DNA of 23,252 nucleotides from VAZQ01 sp040510815 (GTDB lineage Bacteria > Pseudomonadota > Alphaproteobacteria > Rhizobiales > Xanthobacteraceae): positions 1 to 23,252 of the forward strand of contig JBEVIH010000185.1 in the NCBI GenBank assembly GCA_040510815.1, written 5' to 3'. Positions 15,421 through 23,137 of the stretch are shown piece by piece. The notes under the pieces were generated by a model. The model was given only the letters and a program-made list of their open reading frames with translations, made no database searches and was not told the origin of the DNA. Positions within the stretch are counted from its first letter, which is position 1. Each line of letters opens with the position of its first letter. The translations under genes were made by a program, and so were the position numbers.

Positions 15421-16593
15421 ATGGTCAACGAAGTCAACGCACAATTGAGCGTTCCGACCGCCGACATCGTGGCGTGGGCGCGGACCTTCGTCCGGCATCC
15501 GAGCCCGCAGACCGAGCGCTTCGAGCAGGAACCGCAGGTGCAGAGCTTCATCGGCGAGCAGGTGGTGCCGCTGGTGCAGAAGCTCAAGCTGCCGTGGCGG
15601 CGCGACAAGATGGGCAACCTCTTGGTCGAGCTCGGGCCGGAGCGCGCCGACAAGAGTCTCATGCTGATGGCCTACGCCATGACCCACCCGGCGAACCGGA
15701 TGCCCAATCCGTTCGCGGGCGAGCTGGTCGACGATGCGACCGGCGCCCATGTGCGCGGCCGCGGCGTCTCCGAGCAGAAGGGGTCGTTGGCGGCGGCGCT
15801 GGCGGCGGTGAAGACCGCCGCCGACCGGCTGGCCCTGCAAGGCCGCCTGATCTTCACGGTCAGCACCGCCGGCGAGACCGGCCGCCACGACGCCGCCATC
15901 AGCATCTGCGAGGCGCTCGGCTTCTCCCCCAAGCTCGCCGTCATCGTGATCGGCACCACCAGCCGCGTCGCGCTCGCCAACAAGGGCCGCATCGACGCCA
16001 TCGTCACCGTGCGCGGCAAGGCCTCGCACAGCAGCACGCCGTGGGTGGGCGTCAACGCCATCGACGGCGCGCGCCGCGTGCTCGATCGCGTGAGCGCCGT
16101 CGACGTCGGAGGCAAAAAGCATCCGGGCCTCGGCCAGGCCACCTTGACGCCCACGTCCATGCGCTCGTGGCCGGAGGCGACTCATACCGTGCAGGACGAG
16201 GTCCGGCTGGTGTTCGACCGCCGCCTGCTGCCGGGCGACGATCCGCAGCCCGCCTTCGCGGCGATCGAGAAAGCCGCCGACATCGGCGACCCCTGGCAGG
16301 TCAAGACCGAGTTCGGCCCATTCATGTATCCGGCCGAGATCGCGCCCGACGGCGCGTTCATGCGCGCCGTCAACGGCGGCTGCCGGCGCATGGGGATCGA
16401 ACCGCCGCGCACCTTCCACAGTCACGGCGCGCTCGACGCCGGTTTTTTCTGCCACAAGGGCGGCGAATCCGCGATGTGGGGACCGGGCGCCATCGAGCAG
16501 TGGCATTCCGAGGACGAGCGCATCGCGGTCTCCGACCTGGTCGCTGGCGCCGTCGCCTATCGCGGCATGATCGAGGAGTACCTTTGCCGATGA
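15421..16593 (+). CDS. M20-fold hydrolase with non-canonical metal site (paralogue B)
   Basis: This 390-residue paralogue of the 1830-3050 product shares PSPQTE, GRLIFT, the GRID segment, HSS.PW and GPFMYP. The M20 metal motifs are again altered. The GHxD position reads AYAM (Tyr 85, Met 87), the bridging Asp is Glu 118 in SEQK, the DEE motif reads GET (Glu 152 kept), and the GEP glutamate is Thr 179. Lid-domain His 203 is kept. The C-terminal region has HSEDER where canonical members have a metal His. Three in-frame ATGs lie close together (15409, 15418, 15421). I choose 15421, five bases after GGGAG. It overlaps the OCD gene by ATGA, so the two proteins are made together and probably act on one compound in sequence. 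Confidence 0.9.
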   Translation: MVNEVNAQLSVPTADIVAWARTFVRHPSPQTERFEQEPQVQSFIGEQVVPLVQKLKLPWRRDKMGNLLVELGPERADKSLMLMAYAMTHPANRMPNPFAGELVDDATGAHVRGRGVSEQKGSLAAALAAVKTAADRLALQGRLIFTVSTAGETGRHDAAISICEALGFSPKLAVIVIGTTSRVALANKGRIDAIVTVRGKASHSSTPWVGVNAIDGARRVLDRVSAVDVGGKKHPGLGQATLTPTSMRSWPEATHTVQDEVRLVFDRRLLPGDDPQPAFAAIEKAADIGDPWQVKTEFGPFMYPAEIAPDGAFMRAVNGGCRRMGIEPPRTFHSHGALDAGFFCHKGGESAMWGPGAIEQWHSEDERIAVSDLVAGAVAYRGMIEEYLCR

Positions 16594-17618
16594 GCGCGGC
16601 CGACAGCGTCCTGTTCATCGACTACGCCACCACCGTGAAGCTCCTGTCGGTGCGCGACGCGATGGCGATCTGCGAGGACGTCTTTCGCATGCACGCGCGC
16701 AACTCGGTGAAATGGTCGGCGCCGCCGAGCCAGAAGCTCGACGTCGGCGCCCCGTTCCACAACCACTGGCACGTCAAGACCGTGATCCTGGAGGATGAGC
16801 CGATCGCCGGCGTGCGGCTCTACTCCTATTACGACGACGGCGCGCGCAACACCGTCGGCCGGCTCGACTGCGCCCGCTACATCGTGCTGGCCGATCCGAA
16901 GACCGCGCATCCGATCGCCATCCTGGACGAGCACTGGACCTACGCGATCCGCAGCGCCGCCGCCGCCATGGTGGCGCTCAAATGGCTGGGCCCAAAGGCG
17001 CCGCGCACGTTGGGGCTGGTGGGCGTCGGCACCATGGCGGAGAACTGCCTGCGCTGCCTGCGCCACCTCTACAAGTTCGACGAGATCATCTGCACCTCCC
17101 GCCGCCCGGAGACCCGCGACGCGTTCGCGGCCAAATGGTCGAAGGCGCTCGGCATCCCGGTACGGCCGCTCGAGCGCGTCGAGGAGGTGGTGCGCACCGC
17201 CGACCTCGCCATCGGCTGCACCACCCGCACCGACATCGTCAGCCGCGAGCCATGGGTCGGGCGCGGGGCGACCTTCGTGTCGCTGGCGCGCCGGGAAATG
17301 GACCCGGCCGGCTGGGCGCGTTTCGACAAGACCGTGATCGACGACTGGGATTGCAACATGACGGTGCGCGAGTTCCGCGACATGATCGAGGCCGGCGAGT
17401 TCGACCGCGCGCGCCTGCACGCCGACATCGGCGAGGTGGTCGCCGGCCTCAAGCCCGGACGCGAGCGCGACGACGAGCGTATCCTGGTCCACACCACCGG
17501 CATGGTGTCGCACGACATCGGCATCGCCTGGAATATCTACAAGCAGGCGAAGGCGCAGGGATTGGGCGTGGCGCTGCCGACGGCGGTGGCGCAGCAGGCG
17601 TTCAGCCCGAAGGATTGA
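16590..17618 (+). CDS. Ornithine cyclodeaminase/mu-crystallin family NAD(P)-dependent enzyme (paralogue B)
   Basis: This is a 342-residue OCD-family protein. The Rossmann loop LGLVGVGTMA is at 141-150, with HNHWHVK at 57-63, RNTVG at 86-90 and RERDDERILVHTTG near the C-terminus. It aligns without gaps over the first 150 residues with the 6376-7377 product. The last glycine of the GxGxxG motif is Ala here, which still occurs in NAD(P)-binding folds. Its ATG overlaps the stop of the M20-like gene (ATGA). The C-terminus is a few residues longer than in paralogue A. It is cytosolic and the substrate is unknown; the strict pairing with the M20-like enzyme suggests successive steps. Confidence 0.92.
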   Translation: MSAADSVLFIDYATTVKLLSVRDAMAICEDVFRMHARNSVKWSAPPSQKLDVGAPFHNHWHVKTVILEDEPIAGVRLYSYYDDGARNTVGRLDCARYIVLADPKTAHPIAILDEHWTYAIRSAAAAMVALKWLGPKAPRTLGLVGVGTMAENCLRCLRHLYKFDEIICTSRRPETRDAFAAKWSKALGIPVRPLERVEEVVRTADLAIGCTTRTDIVSREPWVGRGATFVSLARREMDPAGWARFDKTVIDDWDCNMTVREFRDMIEAGEFDRARLHADIGEVVAGLKPGRERDDERILVHTTGMVSHDIGIAWNIYKQAKAQGLGVALPTAVAQQAFSPKD

Positions 17619-17675
17619 GCGCGCGCGACGGCGCCGCGGACTGCGCGCGCCAACTTCACCGACCCGGAATGCGAC

Positions 17676-19031
17676 CTAAGCGGCCTTTGCCGCATCGGAC
17701 TTGCGCCGCAGCAGCAAGGTCTCCTCCACCCGCAGCAACTGGTTGAGGGCCACGGCCATGACCGTGGCCAGGGTCAGCGAGGATTCGAAAAACGGCCGCA
17801 GCCAGGGAGCGAGGTGCGCGTAGAGGTCGGGCAGCATATCGAGGCTCAGGCCGAAGCAGAGCGCGGTGCCGATGACGAAGGTGCGGCGCGTATCCGGCTT
17901 CGAGCCGAGGATGATCTGCAGGCCCGCCATCAGCATGAAGCAGATCACGAACACGATGATGGCGCCGACCACCGGGGCCGGCATGATCGAGAGCAGCGCG
18001 CTGAGCTTGGGCGAGAAGCCCAGCAGGATGAACAGCGCGCCGGCGGCGACGCCGATCCATTTGCTGGTCGCGCCCGAGGCGCTGCTGAGCGAGACGTTGC
18101 TCGACGAGGTGTCCGACGCCACGCCCCCGAGCACGCCCGATATCGTCACCGCGATCCCGTCCGCCATCAGGCCGTCGCCGATGCGCTTGGTGTCGGGCTT
18201 GGTCCATTCGTCGTCGTTGACCTTCTCGCACATGACCAGGTTGCCGAAGGATTTCAACGCGCCGCAGAGCGACACGATCACGAACACGGGCAACAGCGAC
18301 CAGCGGAAGTCGATGTCGAAGGCGCCGGCGAGCGTCGGCAGCCCGATCCAGGGCGCCTCGACGACCTGATGGAAGCGGTCGAGCGGGAGGAGCCCGGTGG
18401 CGGCCGACAGCGCGTAGCCCAGCACCATGCCGATCAGCACGCCGTAGAGCCGCAGCTTGGTGCTTCCCCACACGTTGAGCGCCACCATCACGAACAGCGT
18501 CGCCGCCGCGACCGCAAGACTGGAAAGCTGGATCGGCTCGCCGGTGTAGTCCACATGCAGGAAACGCGAGGCGCCGACCGGCACCAGGCTCACCCCGACC
18601 ATGAACACGACCAGGCCGGTGATCTCGGTCGGAAACAGGAACTGCAGGCGGTGCACGAACCGCGCAAAGACGATCTCCACGAGTCCGGCGGCGATCGTCA
18701 TGCCGCGCATCAACGGCAGTCCGCCGAGCCAGGCCGCCGCCATCGACGCGGCGAAGAAATTGGGTCCGCAGAGATTCGGGCACAGGAAGCCCGAGCCGAT
18801 GCCGCGCCAGCGCATGGCCTGCAGGATGGTGCCGATCCCGCACGCCATCATGGTCAGCGCCACCACGGCCTGCACCTGCGTGAAGTCGCCGCCGATCTCG
18901 GACACCAGCACGATCGGCAGCACGAGCGTGCTCGACATCAGGAAGATGTGCTGCACCGCCAGCAGGCCGAGCGCCGACCAGGGCGGGACGTCGTCGACGC
19001 CGTAGATCAGCCCGGCGGGTTTCTTGGCCAT
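17676..19031 (-). CDS. NCS2 (nucleobase:cation symporter-2) family permease
   Basis: This 451-residue polytopic inner-membrane protein has about 12-14 hydrophobic segments. The first membrane segment has the NCS2 mark LLAVQHIFLMSSTLVLPIVL, and LCPNLCGPNFF and GFSPKLSALLSIMPAPVVGA fit the xanthine/uracil permease family. Members import purines or pyrimidines with a cation. The usual NxGxxxxTG motif of XanQ/UapA types reads SNVSLSSASG here, so the substrate may differ from the known xanthine or uracil. The start at 19031 follows GAGG and overlaps the 3' end of the Cache-protein gene by 25 bp, so the two are co-translated. It converges on the OCD gene. Confidence 0.9.
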   Translation of the reverse strand: MAKKPAGLIYGVDDVPPWSALGLLAVQHIFLMSSTLVLPIVLVSEIGGDFTQVQAVVALTMMACGIGTILQAMRWRGIGSGFLCPNLCGPNFFAASMAAAWLGGLPLMRGMTIAAGLVEIVFARFVHRLQFLFPTEITGLVVFMVGVSLVPVGASRFLHVDYTGEPIQLSSLAVAAATLFVMVALNVWGSTKLRLYGVLIGMVLGYALSAATGLLPLDRFHQVVEAPWIGLPTLAGAFDIDFRWSLLPVFVIVSLCGALKSFGNLVMCEKVNDDEWTKPDTKRIGDGLMADGIAVTISGVLGGVASDTSSSNVSLSSASGATSKWIGVAAGALFILLGFSPKLSALLSIMPAPVVGAIIVFVICFMLMAGLQIILGSKPDTRRTFVIGTALCFGLSLDMLPDLYAHLAPWLRPFFESSLTLATVMAVALNQLLRVEETLLLRRKSDAAKAA

Positions 19032-20008
19032 GCGTCCTCAACTTTCATCCAGATCGGCGTGGCCAGGAAGAAGTCGGAGCCGACGACCAGGATTTCGCCG
19101 CCGACGCTGACCTTGCGGGTGTAAATGAGCTTGCGCGACGTCACCGAGCTGCCGGGCTTGGGCCACAGATATTGGACCCAGGCCTCGTCGGCGTGGGCGA
19201 GCTTCTTCAGCACTTCTTTGATGGGGCGAAAGCCGACGGCGTCCTTGAACTCGGAGAGGTCGCGCCCCGCCATGGTCGGAAACGCCGGATCCACCAAGGT
19301 GCGGCCGTGCTCGTCGAGAACGAAGACGTACGAATCGAGAAACACGAACGGCGTCGCCGGGTCCTGGAATTGCTTGAAGGCCGCGTCCTTGCCGGCGGAC
19401 TTGACCAAATCGGCGGCCAGCCGCACGCGCTCTTCCACGAACAGCTTCTCGACCTTGATGGTGAAGCTGCCGCTGCCGATCACGTAGGTCTGGCCGTTCG
19501 AGCCGACGACCTTGCGGACATAGGTGCTCTTCCAGCTCGGCGTGAGCTGCGTCTCGTTTTGCCAGAGATAGAACACCCAGCCGTGGGCGTTCTTTTCCGG
19601 CTTGCGGCCGACATCGGTGATCAGCCGGATGATCGGTTTGCCGTTGATGTCGCGCAGCGCCATGACGTTCTGGCCGATCAGCTCGGGCGTGATCGGGTGA
19701 AACAGGCAGGTCCCGTCCAAGGCATAGACGAAGAAATAGGTGTCTTCGTTGAGCCACTTGGAGTCTTTTTGGCCGAAGTCCTTGAATGCCTGCTCGCCCT
19801 TGCGCTCGAGCAGCGTGGCGGCGTCCTCCACCAGCGCGACCAGGCTTCTGGTGTCCCGATAGGCGTAAAGGGACAGGCGTTCATTGGCGGCGGCGGGCAC
19901 GATCGCGAGCAGCAACAGGATCGTCGCCAGCAGCACGAGCAAAGCGTCCGCGACGGCGCCGCGCGGTGCACCGGAGGACCCGATGGGATTGAGCCTGCTC
20001 GATGACAT
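19007..20008 (-). CDS. Exported or membrane-anchored protein with two tandem Cache-like sensor domains
   Basis: This 333-residue protein has an N-terminal hydrophobic segment (21-41, uncleaved anchor or signal with cleavage near PAAA). Two repeats of a single-Cache type domain follow. The first has YFFVYALDGTCLFHP, GQNVMALRD and WVFYLW. The second has YVFVLDEHGRTLVDP, GRDLSEFKD and WVQYLW. Each ends in an IGSGSF/VGSDFF strand. Cache domains bind small ligands outside the cytoplasm, usually in chemoreceptors and kinases. No HAMP, kinase or methyl-accepting domain follows here, so this is a ligand-binding module alone. It overlaps the NCS2 permease gene and may serve it as a substrate-binding or sensing partner (inference). 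Its upstream region borders the integrative element. Confidence 0.87.
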   Translation of the reverse strand: MSSSRLNPIGSSGAPRGAVADALLVLLATILLLLAIVPAAANERLSLYAYRDTRSLVALVEDAATLLERKGEQAFKDFGQKDSKWLNEDTYFFVYALDGTCLFHPITPELIGQNVMALRDINGKPIIRLITDVGRKPEKNAHGWVFYLWQNETQLTPSWKSTYVRKVVGSNGQTYVIGSGSFTIKVEKLFVEERVRLAADLVKSAGKDAAFKQFQDPATPFVFLDSYVFVLDEHGRTLVDPAFPTMAGRDLSEFKDAVGFRPIKEVLKKLAHADEAWVQYLWPKPGSSVTSRKLIYTRKVSVGGEILVVGSDFFLATPIWMKVEDAWPRNPPG

Positions 20009-20115
20009 GCCGCCGCTGACGTCGGGCGGCCGCGTGAACCGCGGCTACGCCAACCGGGAGTTTATCTAATGGAGAGACATTAATTCAGTAGCTCACAGCG
20101 AACAAAATCAACGGG
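20009..20115. other. Junction between the chromosomal Cache-NCS2 operon and the integrase end of the mobile element
   Basis: This 107-bp gap lies between the integrase stop and the Cache-protein start. Bases 20061-20110 are AT-rich against GC-rich DNA on both sides, the kind of place where an attachment core or a promoter is expected. I found no tRNA end or second copy of a core within the window, so the exact boundary is unresolved. Confidence 0.45.
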
Positions 20116-21048
20116 TTACTCTGTGGAAATCAATGGCTTTGATTTCGGCCGTTCGCCCTTTGTGCGATCGAGATGGAGCACGGCCGCGATCGCGTTCTCG
20201 CGCTGGACCGACAGCCGGCAATAGCGGGTGACCATGAGCTCCGACATGCCGACCATGCTGGCAATCTGCAACGTGGTCGCGCCGGCCCTCCGCAGCCTCA
20301 CCACCGCGGTTGCGCGCAGCCCATGAAGGACGAGGCCCGCCGCCTTCAACGGCGCGAGGGCTGGGCTCCGGTCGCGTGCCTTGAGCCATTGGTTTGAAAG
20401 CTGGTCGCGCGTCCACGGCAGGCCATCCTCCTTGAGCAGGATAAACGTCGGCCGGCGCTCCCAGCTGGCGATTGCGCGCATGAGGTCCTGAGTCAGCGGC
20501 ACCCATATGCGCACGCCGGTCTTCTGCTGCGCCACGTTGATGCCCGGGCGGCCCTCGTAATCCTCGAGGTCGGACCATCGCATCTTCACCAGATCGCTGC
20601 CGCGCTGCCCGGTGTTGCTCGCCAGCGTGATGACGCGGGCGAGGTGCGGCTTGGCGCAGCGCTCGGCGAGCGCGACTTGGTCCTCGGTCCATGGCTCGTG
20701 ACCGTCGCCGGGGCCGGCGGCCTCGGTGCCGGTGCAGATCGGATAGGCGATCATGTCGCGCACGATCGCCCACCTCTCGACCGCCTTGAGGGCGGTGCGG
20801 GCCACCCGCTGCTGCCCGGGGCGGTCGGCGAGTCCGTCGAGGAAGGCCTGCACCATCGCCGGCCGGATGATATCGACCGGGACGGCCCCGAGCGTATCCG
20901 GCCGCTCGGCGAGGCCGAGCAGGTAGCTGTAGCTGCGCCTGGAGCTCGGCGCCAAGCTCGCGAACTTCGCGCTGGTCATGTAGGCGCGGATCACGGCGGC
21001 GAACGTGCCGCCCTTAATCTTGTCGGCTCGCCGCCTGTCGGGTCGCAT
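20116..21048 (-). CDS. Tyrosine recombinase / phage-type integrase
   Basis: This is a 310-residue site-specific recombinase. The N-terminal core-binding (SAM-like) part is at about 15-105 and the catalytic part at 120-290. The catalytic set is visible: Arg 149 in NTGQRGSDL, Lys 176 in QQKTG, His 242 and Arg 245 in LHGLRAT, and the nucleophile Tyr 276 in VTRYCRL. The usual second His/Trp of the LGH motif is Met 268, a tolerated variation. I choose the ATG at 21048, seven bases after GAGAGG, although the frame continues to 21147. The start lies inside the AlpA-like gene (35-bp overlap), which couples integration with that regulator. It is the outermost gene of the element. Confidence 0.94.
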   Translation of the reverse strand: MRPDRRRADKIKGGTFAAVIRAYMTSAKFASLAPSSRRSYSYLLGLAERPDTLGAVPVDIIRPAMVQAFLDGLADRPGQQRVARTALKAVERWAIVRDMIAYPICTGTEAAGPGDGHEPWTEDQVALAERCAKPHLARVITLASNTGQRGSDLVKMRWSDLEDYEGRPGINVAQQKTGVRIWVPLTQDLMRAIASWERRPTFILLKEDGLPWTRDQLSNQWLKARDRSPALAPLKAAGLVLHGLRATAVVRLRRAGATTLQIASMVGMSELMVTRYCRLSVQRENAIAAVLHLDRTKGERPKSKPLISTE

Positions 21049-21271
21049 GGCGTATCCTCTCCGCAACCTCGTCCAACGTTGGCACGCCCTCGCCGTTAGC
21101 GGCAAGGTGCCGTTCAACCTCTTTCCACTGCCACAGCCGCTTGCCACCGACTTTCTTGGGCGGCGGGAATAGGCCCATCTTCACCCAGCCCTCGATCGTG
21201 CTCTCCGCGGCGCAGATGTGCGCGGAGAGCGTCGCGAGATCTTGGAACGGGGGCGGATAGGGGAGCGTCAC
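21014..21271 (-). CDS. AlpA/MerR-like helix-turn-helix DNA-binding protein (likely excisionase or integrase regulator)
   Basis: This is an 85-residue protein whose centre reads as a winged-helix pattern: ESTIEGWVKMGLFPPPKKVG followed by KRLWQWKEVERHL. That is characteristic of AlpA, excisionase and MerR-type domains. It starts with GTG at 21271, which overlaps the ATPase stop codon by one base and has GGGGGA about seven bases upstream. Its 3' end overlaps the integrase start. Such proteins direct recombination or control integrase expression; the neighbourhood supports either. Confidence 0.85.
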   Translation of the reverse strand: MTLPYPPPFQDLATLSAHICAAESTIEGWVKMGLFPPPKKVGGKRLWQWKEVERHLAANGEGVPTLDEVAERIRHATRQAASRQD

Positions 21272-22632
21272 TAGATGTCCCCCAGGTCGTCGTCGGAGCC
21301 TGCCGAGATGGCGGGCGGTCCCAGGCGCTCACGGCGGCGGTCGAGTTCGGGCGGGAGGTACCAAGGGTCGTCGGCCGGGGCCGGCTCGGGGGCGATCGGA
21401 GGCGGGGCCGCCTCCATACTTGCCCTTGCTTGCTCATACTTGCCCTCTTCCGAACGTGGGCAAGTATGGGGGTCGTGGGCAAGTATGGAGGAACGGGGGG
21501 GAACACTCGGCCCGCCCGGCAGGGAATAACTGAAGACTGCCCCAGGGCCGAAACCGTCGCGCTTCGACTTGACCTCCAGGGCTTCCCTGGCGGACCGCAG
21601 CGACTTCGGGGTAATGCCTGCGTTCGTTGCAGCCTTCCGAACATCCTCGATCGGCATCTCGCCTTGGCTCAAGATATTGCTCAGGAACTCAATTGCCTCG
21701 TCCTTGGCCGACTTGGCCTCGTCATTCACGGAGTGCGCCGCCAACGCCTCGTCGGCGGTCATCTTGACCGGCTCGCTCTCCCACAGGATTTGGGACGTGA
21801 GAATTTCGCCGCCGTCGTCATCGTGGATCATAATCCCGCCGATCCGGTAGGCGAGGCCGTGGCGCAGGGGCGTATTGTTAACCTTGGCGGGCATCAGCAG
21901 CAGCCGCCCCTCGTTTTCGGCGTCCGGCGTGACGATGAAAGCAGCGCGGGCCTGGTTGACGAAGGCAACGCTGCCGATGATCCGGCTATTTGCATTCCCG
22001 CCGCCCTTACTGAAATGATTGTTGCAGATGACGGCAACGCGCAACCGTGCCGCCATCTCGCCAAGCGGTTCCAGCACCGTCCGAACCTCGGCATTCTTGT
22101 GGCTGTCCACCTTGCCGAGATAGCTCGTCACCGGGTCGATAATCACTAGCCGAATGTTCTCGCGCCTTCTGATCTCCATTTCGAGCGCAGCTAGGTCCGC
22201 TTGCAGATTGAACGACCGCCTTCCCTGATCGTCGCCGGTCATTACAGATCGGATATTGAACACCCGCTGCATGTCGGCACCGGCCGCGATCAATCGAGGC
22301 GCCAGGGTATCCTCGACATCATCCTCGGCCGCTAAGATCAGGACGCCGCCCGGCTCGCCCCGCTCGGCGCCATCGGGCCACAGATCACCGGTGCTTGTTC
22401 TCGCGGCCAAGTCACAGAGGATAGTCGATTTCCCCTGACCGCCGTCGCCCGCGAGTACGGATACCTTGCCGATCGCAATCCAGAAATTCCAAAGCCATTC
22501 GATCGGCCTCGGCTTCACGTCGGCCAGGCAGACGACATCGAGCCGCGCAGCATGGCCGTTCGGCTTGCTGCCATTCGTGCCGTAAATTTCCTCCGCCATA
22601 CGGAAGGCGTCGTCCAGCTCGGGAATGCTCAT
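21271..22632 (-). CDS. RepA/RecA-like AAA ATPase (DnaB/RepA-type helicase family) of the mobile element
   Basis: This 453-residue P-loop ATPase has Walker A AGDGGQGKST at 61-70, followed by an ILAAEDD strand, Walker B LVIIDP and a sensor-like VICNNHFSKGG. That is the AAA_25/RepA-like pattern of hexameric helicases and plasmid or prophage replication proteins. A short winged-helix-like region (EMPIEDVRKAATNAG) and a Pro/Glu-rich C-terminal tail follow. The start at 22632 overlaps the upstream gene by ATGA. The tail coding region holds four arms of an 11-bp sequence (21411-21491). A role in replicating the excised element is likely but unproven. Confidence 0.88.
   Translation of the reverse strand: MSIPELDDAFRMAEEIYGTNGSKPNGHAARLDVVCLADVKPRPIEWLWNFWIAIGKVSVLAGDGGQGKSTILCDLAARTSTGDLWPDGAERGEPGGVLILAAEDDVEDTLAPRLIAAGADMQRVFNIRSVMTGDDQGRRSFNLQADLAALEMEIRRRENIRLVIIDPVTSYLGKVDSHKNAEVRTVLEPLGEMAARLRVAVICNNHFSKGGGNANSRIIGSVAFVNQARAAFIVTPDAENEGRLLLMPAKVNNTPLRHGLAYRIGGIMIHDDDGGEILTSQILWESEPVKMTADEALAAHSVNDEAKSAKDEAIEFLSNILSQGEMPIEDVRKAATNAGITPKSLRSAREALEVKSKRDGFGPGAVFSYSLPGGPSVPPRSSILAHDPHTCPRSEEGKYEQARASMEAAPPPIAPEPAPADDPWYLPPELDRRRERLGPPAISAGSDDDLGDI
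21411..21491. repeat. Nested palindromes built from four copies of an 11-bp sequence (CATACTTGCCC / GGGCAAGTATG)
   Basis: The copies are at 21415-21425, 21435-21445, 21458-21468 and 21477-21487, two in one orientation and two inverted. The outer pair extends to a perfect 15-bp inverted repeat, 21411-21425 with 21477-21491. Copy-to-copy distances are 20, 23 and 19 bp, close to two helical turns. The copies are read in different codon frames of the ATPase gene, so the repeat is in the DNA, not the protein. It looks like an iteron or operator cluster, or a hairpin. Confidence 0.8.
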
Positions 22633-22952
22633 GAACCGGAATCCTTTGATTTGAATTTGGCAATACGCGTTTCGATTACCGCCTTGGCGGCAGCATCGCA
22701 GCGGCTCAACCGCTCGACGTTGGCCGATTCTTTAAGGGCGGCGAGACCGCGTTCACGAACGCAATACATGATGGCGTCGATCGTGACCTCTGGCGTGGGC
22801 CTTGGACGAGGCTCCGGGGCCGCTGGCCAGTCGCTCCACTCGCTGACGTATCGGGGCCGCTCACCGCGGGCACGTCGTCGGTCAGCGTCACGACACGTTG
22901 AGCAGAACGACGGGTTAGCGCACGGGCTGGCGCCGCAGGTAAGGCACATCAT
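22629..22952 (-). CDS. Small Cys-rich (zinc-ribbon-like) protein
   Basis: This 107-residue protein starts at the ATG at 22952, seven bases after GGAGG. The N-terminus has CLTC and CSTC pairs with an extra Cys between them (residues about 3-20), a likely zinc-binding knuckle. It is followed by an Arg/Pro-rich linker and a helical C-terminal part ending in Lys/Ser. It overlaps the ATPase start by ATGA and the preceding small ORF at its own start. The longer frame upstream shadows that ORF. The function is unknown; DNA or RNA binding next to a replication ATPase is plausible. Confidence 0.78.
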   Translation of the reverse strand: MMCLTCGASPCANPSFCSTCRDADRRRARGERPRYVSEWSDWPAAPEPRPRPTPEVTIDAIMYCVRERGLAALKESANVERLSRCDAAAKAVIETRIAKFKSKDSGS

Positions 22953-23131
22953 CGGATGTCCTCCGACTGCGATCTCACCCATTGCCCGAGCGGCGGCCGA
23001 CCGGCGCGGACCCAATGCAGGACGCGGATGCGCTGGCGGAGCAGGCTTGACCAGTCGGTATGGGTTCGACGGGCTTCGGCACGCCACCACGCGCGGTCCC
23101 GTTTTTGTAAGGAGAGATCAGCGCGGGTCAC
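22949..23131 (-). CDS. Very small basic protein of unknown function
   Basis: This 60-residue ORF is rich in Arg and Trp and has no recognised domain. It starts with GTG at 23131, six bases after the stop of the upstream partial gene; GGGG lies about ten bases upstream. Its stop codon overlaps the ATG of the Cys-rich gene. The tight packing supports a real gene, but the weak start keeps confidence moderate. Confidence 0.5.
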   Translation of the reverse strand: MTRADLSLQKRDRAWWRAEARRTHTDWSSLLRQRIRVLHWVRAGRPPLGQWVRSQSEDIR

Positions 23132-23137
23132 GGGCTG

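Noticed and set aside
15267..16589. Plus-strand open frame joined upstream of the OCD paralogue B
   Set aside because: Only the part from 16590 is OCD-like; the upstream part is Arg-rich and is the wrong frame of the M20-like gene.
17619..17650. GC-only inverted repeat after the OCD paralogue B stop codon as a terminator
   Set aside because: GCGCGCGC is self-complementary and common in this GC-rich DNA, and there is no T-tract.
17814..19124. 436-codon plus-strand open frame
   Set aside because: Its His/Asp/Arg/Gln-rich composition and lack of motifs mark it as the shadow of the NCS2 permease.
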